64,000 nt of DNA from CAVYOE01 sp963770155 (lineage in GTDB: Bacteria > Actinomycetota > Thermoleophilia > Solirubrobacterales > 70-9). The notes under the pieces were generated by a model. It searched no databases, had not been told where the DNA came from, and saw only the letters and a list, made by a program, of their open reading frames with translations. The DNA lies in NCBI GenBank assembly GCA_963770155.1, contig CAVYOE010000001.1:1240001-1304000 (forward strand), written 5' to 3'. Of the stretch, positions 55,388-63,403 are shown piece by piece. The first letter of the stretch is position 1. Every line of letters starts with the position of its first letter. The position numbers and the translations under genes were made by a program.

Positions 55388-56341
55388 GTGCGCGTCGGAG
55401 TGATCGACATGGGCACCAACTCGACCCGGCTGCTGGTTGCCGACGTCGAGCAGGGCCGCGTTCGCGAGGTCGAGCGGCGGACGGCCGTGACCCGCCTGGG
55501 GCGCGGTGTCGACCTGACCCATCAGCTCAGCGCCGAGGCGATCGAGGACGTCTGCCGCTGCGTCGGCGAGTACGTCGCCATCTACGAGGAGCTGGGCGCC
55601 CAGCGGGTCGCGGTGGCGGCGACCAGCGCGGTCCGCGATGCCGACAACCGGGAAGCGTTCATCGCCGAGCTCCGCGAGCGCTTCGCGCTCGACGCGAGGA
55701 TCCTGACCGGGACAGAGGAGGCCGGCCTCACCTATCTCGGCGCCACCGCGGGACGCGAGCCCGATACCTCGGGGGAGATCACCCCGGGCGATTTGTCGGG
55801 CAGCACCCTGGTCTTCGACATCGGCGGCGGATCGACCGAGCTCATCTGCGGCCGCGGCGGGCGGGTCGACTTCCACGCCTCCCTCCAGGCCGGCACCGTC
55901 CGCCACACCGAGCGCCACCTGACCGCCGACCCCGCCGACACGGCCGAGCTCGAGAAGCTCGCCGCCGACGTCCGCACCCAGATCGACGCGGCCGTCGCTG
56001 AGGAGCCGGGTGCGGTCGCCGAGCACGGGATCGCGGTTGCCGGCACCCCGACCTCCCTCGCCGCAATCGACCTCGAGCTCGACCCCTACGACCCCGACCG
56101 GGTCCACGGCCACCGGGTCTCGCTGCGGTCGATCCAGAAGATCTTCTCCCGCCTCGCCTCCCTGCCGCTCGCCGAGCGGCTGCGGATCCCCGGCCTCCAC
56201 CCCGGCCGGGCGCCGACGATCGTCGCCGGTGTCGTAATCCTGGTCGAGGTGATGCGCGCCTTCGGGCTCGACGAGATCGAGGCCTCCGAGCGCGACATCC
56301 TCTGGGGCTCGGCCCTCGCCGCCGAGATGGCGCCTGCCTGA
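55388..56341 (+). CDS. Ppx/GppA-family exopolyphosphatase
   Basis: 317 residues of the actin-like ATPase fold: VGVIDMGTNSTRLLVADVE (phosphate 1), ATSAVRDADNREAF, ILTGTEEAGLTYLGA (catalytic Glu region), LVFDIGGGSTELICG (phosphate 2), VAGTPTSLAAIDL and IVAGVVILVEVMRAFGL. It removes terminal phosphate from polyphosphate or the 5' phosphate of pppGpp. The protein lacks the long C-terminal HD-like domain of E. coli Ppx, as is usual for actinobacterial Ppx1/2. GTG 55388. Confidence 0.95.
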   Translation: MRVGVIDMGTNSTRLLVADVEQGRVREVERRTAVTRLGRGVDLTHQLSAEAIEDVCRCVGEYVAIYEELGAQRVAVAATSAVRDADNREAFIAELRERFALDARILTGTEEAGLTYLGATAGREPDTSGEITPGDLSGSTLVFDIGGGSTELICGRGGRVDFHASLQAGTVRHTERHLTADPADTAELEKLAADVRTQIDAAVAEEPGAVAEHGIAVAGTPTSLAAIDLELDPYDPDRVHGHRVSLRSIQKIFSRLASLPLAERLRIPGLHPGRAPTIVAGVVILVEVMRAFGLDEIEASERDILWGSALAAEMAPA

Positions 56342-56646
56342 GCCGCTCGCCGGGCGCGCTGCCTGGCCTCCCGCGAAAGTTCACGCCTTTTGAGTATTTA
56401 CTAACCGCCCTTCGCAACGGATACTTCGCGTTGCCGGAGGACAGAGTCGAGCTGGATGCTCGGCTCGCCTTTCGGCCTCGGTTCAGGCGTTTGCCGCATG
56501 TTGGCGCCTCCCGTCGCCTGGACCAACACATACCCCCAAGTACAGGCCCCCTTACGACGTACCCCCTGCCCGTCCTGATGGGGCCGAATTTAGAAGGGCC
56601 ACCGGGAAGGTGGCCCTTCTTCTTGTCAGCGCCGCTTCAGGTCGAA
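56342..56646. other. 305-bp intergenic region with one strong terminator
   Basis: No convincing coding frame. It holds AT-rich sequence near 56388-56400 (TTTTGAGTATTTACTAAC), which could be a promoter, and the hairpin at 56592-56620. A small RNA of roughly 190-220 nt would fit between them. It may also simply be a 3' region. Confidence 0.35.
56592..56620 (+). terminator. Intrinsic terminator
   Basis: Perfect 12-bp stem AGAAGGGCCACC / GGTGGCCCTTCT, GGGAA loop, then TCTTGT. Lies 250 bp after the ppx stop and just past the 3' end of the minus-strand gene at 56647, so it may act in both directions. Confidence 0.75.
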
Positions 56647-56826
56647 CTAGTCGCCCGCCCGCCCGGACCGACCCGAGCGAAAGACGTCCCGCCCCCACAC
56701 CAGCATCAGGCCAAACAGCGCCAGAGTGATGATCGATAGAGCCTGGTTGTCTCCAGGGGCCGCCCACCGGACGAAGGTGAGCGCCGTGGCCACGCCCACG
56801 ATCGCGACTGCCACGCCATTGGGCAT
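56647..56826 (-). CDS. Small two-helix membrane protein
   Basis: 59 residues from ATG 56826 (AGAGG nearby): MPNGVAVAIVGVATALTFVRW, then ALSIITLALFGLMLVWGRDVF and a short basic Arg/Gly tail. Two hydrophobic helices with a short loop. Begins 17 bp after the upstream 55-residue gene. No family recognised. Confidence 0.55.
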   Translation of the reverse strand: MPNGVAVAIVGVATALTFVRWAAPGDNQALSIITLALFGLMLVWGRDVFRSGRSGRAGD

Positions 56827-56843
56827 TACGCCTCTTCGCACGA

Positions 56844-57011
56844 CTAAAACCTTAGCCCCTCGAAAAGCGCTCGACAAACGCCGAGCAATCCTCCGGCCAC
56901 CAAGCCCCACTCGACGTACTCCCAAGTCTGTTCCTTGCGCGCCAACGCGATCGCAGTGCCCACTACAGCACCAACCGCAGCGGTATCGGCAATTGTCCCG
57001 ATCGGATCCAT
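56844..57011 (-). CDS. Small membrane protein, possibly holin-like
   Basis: 55 residues from ATG 57011: MDPIGTIADTAAVGAVVGTA, then ALARKEQTWEYVEWGLVAGG and LLGVCRALFEGL. It has two short hydrophobic stretches rich in Gly and Ala, separated by charged residues. TATATA sits just before the start (leaderless pattern). It forms a mini-operon with the next small gene. Function unknown. Confidence 0.5.
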   Translation of the reverse strand: MDPIGTIADTAAVGAVVGTAIALARKEQTWEYVEWGLVAGGLLGVCRALFEGLRF

Positions 57012-57055
57012 CTCTATATAGATGGACGAGGGCCAGAAAATGTGCCCCGTCTGCA

Positions 57056-57061
57056 TAGAAT
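57056..57061 (+). promoter_or_regulatory. -10 element for methyltransferase gene
   Basis: TAGAAT, exactly 6 nt before GTG 57068, no Shine-Dalgarno sequence; one of the clearest leaderless promoters here. Confidence 0.5.
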
Positions 57062-57067
57062 CGCGCC

Positions 57068-57877
57068 GTGGCCTTCGACGCAACCGCATTCCGCGAGGGG
57101 CAGCGCGCCGTCTGGTCCTCCGGCGACTGGCCCAGCTTCGCCGAGCTGATCCAGTCGGTCTCCGACGAGCTGGTGGAGAAGCTCGAGATCGAGGACGGCA
57201 TGTCCCTGCTCGACATCGGCACCGGGAGCGGCAACCTGGCGATCCCGGCCGCTCAGGCCGGCGCCAAAGTGACCGGTGTCGACGTCACTCCGGAGCTTTT
57301 CGATGCGGGGCGCAAACGCGCCTCCGATGCCGGGGTCGAGGTCGAATGGATCGAAGCCGATGCCGCCGACCTTCCCTTCGACGATGCCTCCTTCGACCGC
57401 GTCGCTTCTGTCTTCGGCGCGATGTTCGCGCCGGTCAACCAGCAGGCGGCTGACGAGATGTTCCGGGTGACCAAGCCCGGAGGTCTCGCGATCAACTGCA
57501 CCTGGACTCCAGATGGCCTCAACGGCCGCTTTCTCGCCCTCGCCGGCTCAAAGATGCCTCCTCCCCCCGACGAGGTTCAGTCGCCGGTCCTCTGGGGCGA
57601 CGAGGACCACGTCCGCGAGCTGTTCGACGGCAAGGACTGCGAGCTCAGCTTCGAGAAGGCGACCTGTGAGTTCGGCGCCGAGTCGATCGAAGCGATGATG
57701 AGCATGATGGAGGAGAAGCTCGGCCCGATGGTGATGGCAAAGAAGGTGCTCGAGCCCGACGACTACGCCGAGTTCCGCAAGGAGTGCGAGGAGCTCGAGC
57801 GCGAGTTCGGCAAAGAGACCGACGACGGCTTTGTCGCCGAGGCCGAGTACCTCCGCTCCTACATCAGGCCGAAGTAG
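57068..57877 (+). CDS. SAM-dependent methyltransferase (intact paralog of the gene at 28196)
   Basis: 269 residues. Motif I LLDIGTGSGNLAIPAAQAGAKVTGVDVTPELFDAGRKRA, then VEWIEADAADLPFDDASFDRVASVFGAMFAPVNQQAADEMFRVTKPGGLAINCTWTPDG, LWGDEDHVRELFDGKDCELSFEKA. UbiE/Methyltransf_11-like; small-molecule substrate unknown. It aligns along its length with the frameshifted gene at 28196-29022, so the two are paralogs. Confidence 0.9.
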   Translation: MAFDATAFREGQRAVWSSGDWPSFAELIQSVSDELVEKLEIEDGMSLLDIGTGSGNLAIPAAQAGAKVTGVDVTPELFDAGRKRASDAGVEVEWIEADAADLPFDDASFDRVASVFGAMFAPVNQQAADEMFRVTKPGGLAINCTWTPDGLNGRFLALAGSKMPPPPDEVQSPVLWGDEDHVRELFDGKDCELSFEKATCEFGAESIEAMMSMMEEKLGPMVMAKKVLEPDDYAEFRKECEELEREFGKETDDGFVAEAEYLRSYIRPK

Positions 57878-57904
57878 CTCCGGCCCAGCTCCGCGCGGCG
57901 CGAA

Positions 57905-58192
57905 CTAGGCGTTCGCCTCCGCCTTGACCTCGCAGCGGTCGACCGAGGCCCGGGTGCCCGGCGTGTCGGACGGGTCCATCTTCTCGAGGATCTTGTCTGC
58001 CGCCTTCATCTTCTCCTCGGTCTCGAAGGATCCGACCACGACCGCCGTGCCCTGATCTGCGTCGTGGAAAACCTTGAGTCCGGTCGAGTCGACGCCCTCG
58101 GGGGGCCCCTCTCCCGACTTGACCCGGTCGAGGATCCCGCTGAGCTGCTCCTCGGTCACATCCGTGAACCTGGTTATGCGTGCAAAAGCCAT
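57905..58192 (-). CDS. Small ferredoxin-like-fold protein
   Basis: 95 residues: MAFARITRFTDVTEEQLSGILDRVKSGEGPPEGVDSTGLKVFHDADQGTAVVVGSFETEEKMKAADKILEKMD, a strand-helix-strand pattern typical of ABM-like or EthD-like dimeric barrels. No catalytic residues evident. It is 30 bp downstream of an SDR gene on the same strand and probably co-transcribed. Confidence 0.75.
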   Translation of the reverse strand: MAFARITRFTDVTEEQLSGILDRVKSGEGPPEGVDSTGLKVFHDADQGTAVVVGSFETEEKMKAADKILEKMDPSDTPGTRASVDRCEVKAEANA

Positions 58193-58221
58193 CTGTGCCT
58201 CCTTGCGTTGGGGGTTTGATC

Positions 58222-59076
58222 CTATGAACTCGGCTGACCGTCGGGCCAGCCGTCGACGAAGATGTCGAGCTGCAGGTCGGTGCCGTCGCCGGCGGTGTAC
58301 TTGTCGAGGTCGGTGATCCCGGCCTCGGCCAGGACCTCGTCGTCGATGAATGCGTTGCCGGTGCACTCGCGCGGGTCGCGCTTCAACACCTCGTAGGCGG
58401 CGTCGGCGTAGATCTCGGGAGTGCGGGCGCGCTTCATCGCCTCGTCGCCGCCGAGCAGGTTCTGGACCGCGGCGGTGGCGATGATCGTCCGCGGCCACAG
58501 GCAGTTGGCGCCGATCCCGGCCTCTTTCTCATCCTGGGCGAGGCCGAGGGTGATCATCGTCATCCCCATCTTCGACAGCGTGTAGGCCGAGTGGGTGGCA
58601 AGCCACTTCGGGTCGGAGGTCAGCGGCGGGCTGAGCGTGAGCACGTGCGCGTGCTCTGACTCGCGCAGATGCGGCAGCGCCGCCCTGGAGAGGACGAAGG
58701 TGCCGCGCGCGTTGATCTGCTGCATCAGGTCGAAGCGCTTCACCTCGAGCTCGCGCATCGGCGCCAGGTTGATGGCGCTGGCGTTGTTGACGACGATGTC
58801 GATCCCGCCGAACTTCTCGGCGGCCTCGGCGACCGCCTCCTCCACCCTCGCCTCGTCGCGGACATCGCCGACCAGCGCCAGCGCCTCCCCTCCCGCCTCC
58901 TCGATCTCGGCGGCCGCGGTGTGGATCGTTCCGGGGAGCTTCGGGTGCGGCTCGGCGGTCTTCGCCAGGATCGCGACCTTCGCCCCGTCGGCGGCGATCC
59001 GCTTCGCGATCGCCAGCCCGATGCCGCGGCTGCCGCCCGACATGATCACCGCGCGCCCCTTCAGATCCTCGGCCAT
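58222..59076 (-). CDS. Short-chain dehydrogenase/reductase (HSDL2-like)
   Basis: 284 residues. Cofactor motif VIMSGGSRGIGLAIAKRIA; the following AILAKTAEPHPKLPGTIHTAAAEIE insertion is characteristic of HSDL2-like SDRs (hydroxysteroid dehydrogenase-like protein 2). NNASAINLAPM replaces NNAG, active-site YTLSKMGMT, and LWPRTIIATAAVQNLLGGDEAMKRART is also typical of that group. Substrate unknown, possibly fatty-acyl. TAGGGT lies 9 nt before ATG 59076. Confidence 0.9.
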   Translation of the reverse strand: MAEDLKGRAVIMSGGSRGIGLAIAKRIAADGAKVAILAKTAEPHPKLPGTIHTAAAEIEEAGGEALALVGDVRDEARVEEAVAEAAEKFGGIDIVVNNASAINLAPMRELEVKRFDLMQQINARGTFVLSRAALPHLRESEHAHVLTLSPPLTSDPKWLATHSAYTLSKMGMTMITLGLAQDEKEAGIGANCLWPRTIIATAAVQNLLGGDEAMKRARTPEIYADAAYEVLKRDPRECTGNAFIDDEVLAEAGITDLDKYTAGDGTDLQLDIFVDGWPDGQPSS

Positions 59077-59187
59077 CGGCGGCGGACCCTAACGCTTACG
59101 CGCAGACTGCTGAGGAGAACGGCTCACGGCTCCCGAGGTCCGCGTGGCTGGTCGCACCACGTCAGCAGGAAGTAAGGTGTCCCCGAC

Positions 59188-60087
59188 TTGGGTCGGCCGA
59201 TTCGATACACGCTGTTGGGAGCCGCAGCCATCCTCTTGGCTTGTGCGGCATTTCTGACCGTAGTAGCCGATGTGATCGAGCTGATCTATGGCCTCGATCA
59301 CGACGCTCTGACCGGAGAAAGCATCTATACCGGGGTCGGTGTTGCCGGCGGGACTGTGAGCGTCGTCGCATTTGCACTGGCCGCCTTCGCCTTCTTTGGC
59401 GCGAGCCAAGAACGGGGTCGCCGGCTCACGATTGCGGCAGTGGTCCTGGGAATCGGTTTCGCTCTCGAGTTGGTTTCGGGCGTTATCGAGGCGGTGGTCG
59501 ACATTGACGAGGACGCCAGCGGCCGAATAATCGGCTCGGACATCGCCGGCGTTATCAGCGACGCCGTGCTTGCGGCTGGCGCGTTCATCGTGGCCTCGGC
59601 CTTTGCCGCGCATCGGGACCTCGGGAGCCGCGATTGGCGAATTGGGGTGGGAGCAGTCCTTGTAGGAGTCAGCTTCGTTGCCGGGGCCACCTCCGGCATC
59701 TTGCTTCTGACCGTCTTTTCCGACTTGGGCGCCACCGGTGGATTCACGGCTGGTCTAGGTGTCGCCTCCGGAGGGGAACTCATTGGGCTGGCAAGCGCGG
59801 TCATAGCCGCCGCAGGCTGCTTCAGCGCTCGCGGCGCCGGAAGGCGAGGTCACTCAATACCTCACCGAGAACTCTGGCTTGGAGTGGCCGCTGCTGTACT
59901 GCTCGCCGCTTTCTCAGTCGTCAGCTTGGGCGGCATCATCACCTCGGCGTCGGCGCCTGGAAACGGCTTCCCCGGGGCATTCATTGCCAGCTTCTGGCTG
60001 TATGCGACCTCCAATCTCGGGATCGCATCCGCAGCCGCTTGCGGTTGCGCCGCGTTCTTTGCAACTCGCAGATCTCTGACGAGCTAG
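59188..60087 (+). CDS. Polytopic membrane protein, unknown
   Basis: 299 residues with about eight hydrophobic helices, Ala/Gly/Val-rich throughout, for example YTLLGAAAILLACAAFLTVVADVI, VAGGTVSVVAFALAAFAFFGA, LTIAAVVLGIGFALELVSGVIEAVV and WLGVAAAVLLAAFSVVSLGGII. TTG 59188 is the likely start; TAAGGT lies 9 nt before it. Loops are short and no transport motif is recognised. Stop codon abuts that of the convergent lipoprotein gene. Confidence 0.68.
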   Translation: MGRPIRYTLLGAAAILLACAAFLTVVADVIELIYGLDHDALTGESIYTGVGVAGGTVSVVAFALAAFAFFGASQERGRRLTIAAVVLGIGFALELVSGVIEAVVDIDEDASGRIIGSDIAGVISDAVLAAGAFIVASAFAAHRDLGSRDWRIGVGAVLVGVSFVAGATSGILLLTVFSDLGATGGFTAGLGVASGGELIGLASAVIAAAGCFSARGAGRRGHSIPHRELWLGVAAAVLLAAFSVVSLGGIITSASAPGNGFPGAFIASFWLYATSNLGIASAAACGCAAFFATRRSLTS

Positions 60088-60645
60088 CTAGCAGTCGTCG
60101 GGCAGGGCCGGCCCGTCGGTCTGCTCGAAGGCCGCCTCTTCGATCTCGTTGGCGGCGAGATCAACGCTCCAGGTGCCGCCGAACTCGCGGCTGATGGTCT
60201 CCTCGCCACATTCGTCGATCGCTTCGATCCGGACCTCGACCGGGAGCGTGTCGGAGTCTGAGCTCGGCTCTCCGTCGGCCTCGAGTACCTCGGTCCGCTT
60301 GGTCGTCTCGTAGCCCGAGCTCCATTCCTCGAACCCGCCGAGATTCTCCTGCAGGTCCGGCGAGAGCATGCCCCAGGCGGCCTCGAAGTCGCCGCTGGTG
60401 ATGCGGCCGAAGTAGTCGCGCACCAGGACTTCGGCTTCCTGGGCGGCATCACCATCCTCGGCCGCGCCTCCCTCGTCCTCCTCGGTGGTATCGCCGTTCT
60501 CGGCTTCGGAACTCTTGGTCGTCCCGCCGTCGCCGCCGAAGCCCTCGAGCGCCTCGTCCACATTCTCGTTGTCACCGCAGGCGGAGATGGCGAAAGCCAG
60601 CGCCAGAACGACGATCAGCATTGGGATCTTCAGAGGCCGCCTCAT
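60088..60645 (-). CDS. Lipoprotein of unknown function
   Basis: 185 residues. Signal sequence ends in the lipobox AISAC (Cys near residue 23), followed by an acidic Asp/Glu/Gly-rich linker of about 50 residues. A globular part follows: LVRDYFGRITSGDFEAAWGMLSPDLQENLGGFEEWSSGYETT, reminiscent of NTF2-like DUF domains, then VRIEAIDECGEETISREFGGTWSVDL. Two later Cys (DECG and the terminal DDC) may pair. Starts TGATG-overlapped with the coiled-coil gene, so the two form an operon at the membrane surface. Confidence 0.78.
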   Translation of the reverse strand: MRRPLKIPMLIVVLALAFAISACGDNENVDEALEGFGGDGGTTKSSEAENGDTTEEDEGGAAEDGDAAQEAEVLVRDYFGRITSGDFEAAWGMLSPDLQENLGGFEEWSSGYETTKRTEVLEADGEPSSDSDTLPVEVRIEAIDECGEETISREFGGTWSVDLAANEIEEAAFEQTDGPALPDDC

Positions 60646-61562
60646 CAGGCTCCCGCCGAGTAGCGGATCGCCTGGTCACCGTTGATGCAACGGTACGAGG
60701 CGAACTCGTAGCCCTCCTCGAGCACCGTGCACGAGAAGCCGGGGGGCGGGCCGAAGTCTCCGAGCAGCACGCCCGCGTCCGAACAGCTGATGTTGCGGAC
60801 CGAGACGTCGTAGAGGCCGGCGCCCATCGTTGCTTCCAGCTCCGGGCAGTCGAGGACGATGTCGGGCTCGAGCTCCTCGGCGCGCGCGGCAAGTTCGCCG
60901 GTCGTGTCGTCGACCTCGGCCAGGAGCTCGGTGAACTGGTCGTCGAGGACGTCGCGGGTCTCGTCAACCTGCTCCTCAATCTCCTCGAAGCGAGCCTCGC
61001 GCTCGGAATCCAGCTCGTCCTCGTCCTCGAGCACACGTCGGATCTCGACCAGGGCGTCCTCGACCGAGCCGAGCGACCGCTCCAGGTCCTCGCGCCCCTG
61101 TTCGGCGGTGTCCGTAAGAGCGCCGACGTCGTCAGACAGGGAGAGGTACTCGGCGTTCGCCTCATCCGATGCCTCCCGCTCCTCCTCCAGCGCGGTCGCG
61201 CCGCGGTCGAGGGTGTCGCCGATCTCCACGAGCGCTTCCGCCGAGTCCCGCTCATTCTCGGCGGCACGCGAGAGCTCGTCGATCACCTCCGGGTTCTCCT
61301 CGGACTCCTCGGTCCGGTCCAGCAGTGAGTTGGCCTCGTCCTGGGCTTCCTCGAGCTCATCGGTTGACTCGCCCGGGCTGCCAGCGGCGCTTGCGATCCG
61401 CTCCGCAACGACCAGCTCCTCGGAAGCGACCTCCAACTGGTCGGCCGAGGACTCGACCTCGTTCGACGCCCGCCCGACCAGCCACCACACGATCACCGCA
61501 GCCGACGCCGCCAGGAGCAGCCCAAGCACGCCCAAGGTGATGCCAAGCTTCCGATCGCTCAT
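60645..61562 (-). CDS. Membrane-anchored coiled-coil protein
   Basis: 305 residues. One N-terminal helix (LGITLGVLGLLLAASAAVIVWWLVG) anchors a long acidic coiled coil (about residues 33-230, dense in Glu/Asp heptads). A C-terminal globular part with Cys in LDCPELEA, NISCSDAG, FSCTVLEEG and YRCING follows, probably two disulfides. Residues SVRNISCSDAGVLLGDFGPPPGFSCTV resemble small extracytoplasmic domains that bind surface ligands. Operon with the following lipoprotein. It could be a spacer or sensor across the wall. Confidence 0.72.
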   Translation of the reverse strand: MSDRKLGITLGVLGLLLAASAAVIVWWLVGRASNEVESSADQLEVASEELVVAERIASAAGSPGESTDELEEAQDEANSLLDRTEESEENPEVIDELSRAAENERDSAEALVEIGDTLDRGATALEEEREASDEANAEYLSLSDDVGALTDTAEQGREDLERSLGSVEDALVEIRRVLEDEDELDSEREARFEEIEEQVDETRDVLDDQFTELLAEVDDTTGELAARAEELEPDIVLDCPELEATMGAGLYDVSVRNISCSDAGVLLGDFGPPPGFSCTVLEEGYEFASYRCINGDQAIRYSAGA

Positions 61563-61636
61563 AGGTGCGGCGCCTCCAGATCCTCGGCCATCAGCGGCGG
61601 ACTATGCCACAGCGGCTAGGCTGCGCGACAGCGCAG

Positions 61637-62074
61637 ATGACCGGCCAGCAAGACTTCACCGAGGAGGAATGGACGACGGTCCTCGAGGGACCGACCAGCG
61701 CCGGCTGGGTCGTCATGGCCGCCGACAAGGGCGGAATGATTCGCGAGAGCTTCTCGGTCGCGGGCGCCTATGGCGAGGCGCGCAAGAAACAGGGCCAGAG
61801 CGAGCTCCTCGACACGATCCTCAACTCCAAGCCCAAGGTCGAGAAGGCGAAGGCCTCCTCCCCCGAGGAGATGAAGATGAAGCAGCTCGAGAACCTGCGC
61901 CAGGCGGTGGAGCTGGTCGAGTCGAAGGCGACGCCCGAGGAGCTCGAGGAGTACAAGCGCTTCATCATCGACCTTGCCCAGCACGTCGGCGAGGTCAAGG
62001 GCGTCTCCGAGAAGGAGCGAAGCGCGATCGCCGAGATCGCGGCCACGGTAGGGACCGATCCTCCTGCGGGCTAG
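61637..62074 (+). CDS. Conserved-looking cytoplasmic protein, TerB-like
   Basis: About 145 residues from ATG 61637 (MTGQQDFTEEEW). Helical throughout: EEEWTTVLEGPTSAGWVVMAADKGGMIRESFSVAGAYGEAR, then LENLRQAVELVESKATPEELEEYKRFIIDLAQHVGEVKGVSEKERSAIAEIAATVG. The last segment resembles the TerB-like end (VSxxERxAIxEIA). No metal motif is clear. An upstream in-frame start near 61565 is possible but adds low-quality residues. Confidence 0.6.
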   Translation: MTGQQDFTEEEWTTVLEGPTSAGWVVMAADKGGMIRESFSVAGAYGEARKKQGQSELLDTILNSKPKVEKAKASSPEEMKMKQLENLRQAVELVESKATPEELEEYKRFIIDLAQHVGEVKGVSEKERSAIAEIAATVGTDPPAG

Positions 62075-63074
62075 ACGCCTCATCGCAGTACTCCTTTGTG
62101 GCTTGCTCGCGGTCGGAGCCGCGGCCTCGATCGCTGCCAAGAAAAAGCCGGCGAAGCCGTTCCCGCGCGGGCCCTACCCCTCGCTCGGCGCCTGCCCGGT
62201 CTTTCCGCCGTCTGTCGCCCCGCCCGGCGCGCCGGCGGCCGCCGACCAGACCGCCTGGAATCAGGACATCTCGGCGGCGCCGGTCGACCCGAACTCGGCC
62301 AACTACATCGCCTTCATCCAGGCAAACGGCGGCGACAACCTGCATCCCGACTTCGGCTCTCCGCGGGAGTACGGCTTTCCCTACGCGGTGGTCGGCAAGA
62401 AGCAGAAGAAGACCAAGGTCAAGTTCGTCGCCTACGGCGACGAGTCGACCCGCGGGCCCTACCGGGTGCCGCTGGGGGCGCCGGTCGAGGGAGGTCCGAC
62501 TGCCGACGGCGACCGGCACGTGCTCGTGATCGACCGCAAGCGCTGCCTGCTCCAGGAGCTCTACCGCGCCTTCCCGAGGAAGAAGCCGAAGCCGCGCTGG
62601 CTCGCCGACGGCGGCGTCGTCTGGAACCTGCGCTCGGCGGCGCTCCGGACCCCCGGCTTCACCTCCGCCGACGCCGCCGGCCTACCGATCTTCCCCGGAC
62701 TGGTCCGCTTCGACGAAGCCGCCGCAGGTGTCATCAACCACGCGTTCCGGGTGACCTTCTCCAAGACCCAGAAGGCCTACGTCAACCCCGGCTCCCACTG
62801 CGCCAGCAGCACCACCGATCCGAATGCACCGCCGATGGGTCTGCGCCTCCGGCTCAGCGCCGGCTACGACCTCTCCGCCATCACCGGCCCCGCCCGCGCG
62901 ATCGCCGAGGCGCTGAAGCGCTACGGCCTGGTCGTCGCCGACAACGGCTCCAACTGGTTCGTCTCCGGCACCTCAGACGTCCGCTGGGACGACGACAACC
63001 TGGGCCAGCTCAAGGCCATCCCGGGAACTGCGTTCGAGGTGGTGCAGAGTGCCGCGCCGGTCGTGCGCTGCTGA
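62064..63074 (+). CDS. Exported protein of unknown function, probable CTG start
   Basis: About 336 residues if begun at CTG 62064, which yields a textbook signal peptide (RARRLIAVLLCGLLAVGAAASIA) cut off if TTG 62103 is used. No ATG/GTG exists in frame. The first 11 bp overlap the preceding gene. The mature protein starts with AKKKPAKPFPRG and has a C-terminal segment (AEALKRYGLVVADNGSNWFVSGTSDVRWD) like those of exported cell-wall or surface proteins of unknown function. Cys pairs in FPSL-GACPVF and GSHCASS. Not assigned to a family. Confidence 0.6.
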   Translation: MRARRLIAVLLCGLLAVGAAASIAAKKKPAKPFPRGPYPSLGACPVFPPSVAPPGAPAAADQTAWNQDISAAPVDPNSANYIAFIQANGGDNLHPDFGSPREYGFPYAVVGKKQKKTKVKFVAYGDESTRGPYRVPLGAPVEGGPTADGDRHVLVIDRKRCLLQELYRAFPRKKPKPRWLADGGVVWNLRSAALRTPGFTSADAAGLPIFPGLVRFDEAAAGVINHAFRVTFSKTQKAYVNPGSHCASSTTDPNAPPMGLRLRLSAGYDLSAITGPARAIAEALKRYGLVVADNGSNWFVSGTSDVRWDDDNLGQLKAIPGTAFEVVQSAAPVVRC

Positions 63075-63400
63075 TGCCGGCACCGCTGGTCGAGTTTCCC
63101 GCCGACGACGCTGAGCGGGCGCGGCGGTTCTGGGCAGGTGTTCTCGGCGCCCAGCTGGAGGCACGATCTACCGAAGCCGGAGCGGGATGGGAATCGGAGA
63201 GCGACGGGCTCCGGCTCGGAATCCACGAGCGCGGACCCGGCCCAGGAGACACCGCCTCCCTCCCTTACTTCACCGTCGCGGACATCGCCGAGACGATCGA
63301 GAAGATCACCGAACTCGGCGGCTCGGTGATCCACCCCGGCGAGCGCTGGGCAATCTGCCGCGACTCCGAGGGCAACCCGTTCGCCCTCGCCGCCGGCTAG
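63074..63400 (+). CDS. VOC/glyoxalase-family protein
   Basis: 108 residues, start overlapping the previous stop (TGATG). VOC signature: LVEFPADDAERARRFWAGVLGAQLE ... LRLGIHERGPGPGDTASLPYFTVADIAETIEKITELGGSVIHPGERWAICRDSEGNPFALA, the common lactoylglutathione-lyase/bleomycin-resistance fold with the terminal DxEGNxFALA strand. Cytoplasmic; substrate unknown. Confidence 0.88.
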   Translation: MPAPLVEFPADDAERARRFWAGVLGAQLEARSTEAGAGWESESDGLRLGIHERGPGPGDTASLPYFTVADIAETIEKITELGGSVIHPGERWAICRDSEGNPFALAAG

Positions 63401-63403
63401 AGC

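Noticed and set aside
56431..56739. Plus-strand frame of 102 codons between ppx and the small membrane genes
   Set aside because: It runs through the terminator and into the antisense of a better small gene, and shows no protein-like pattern.
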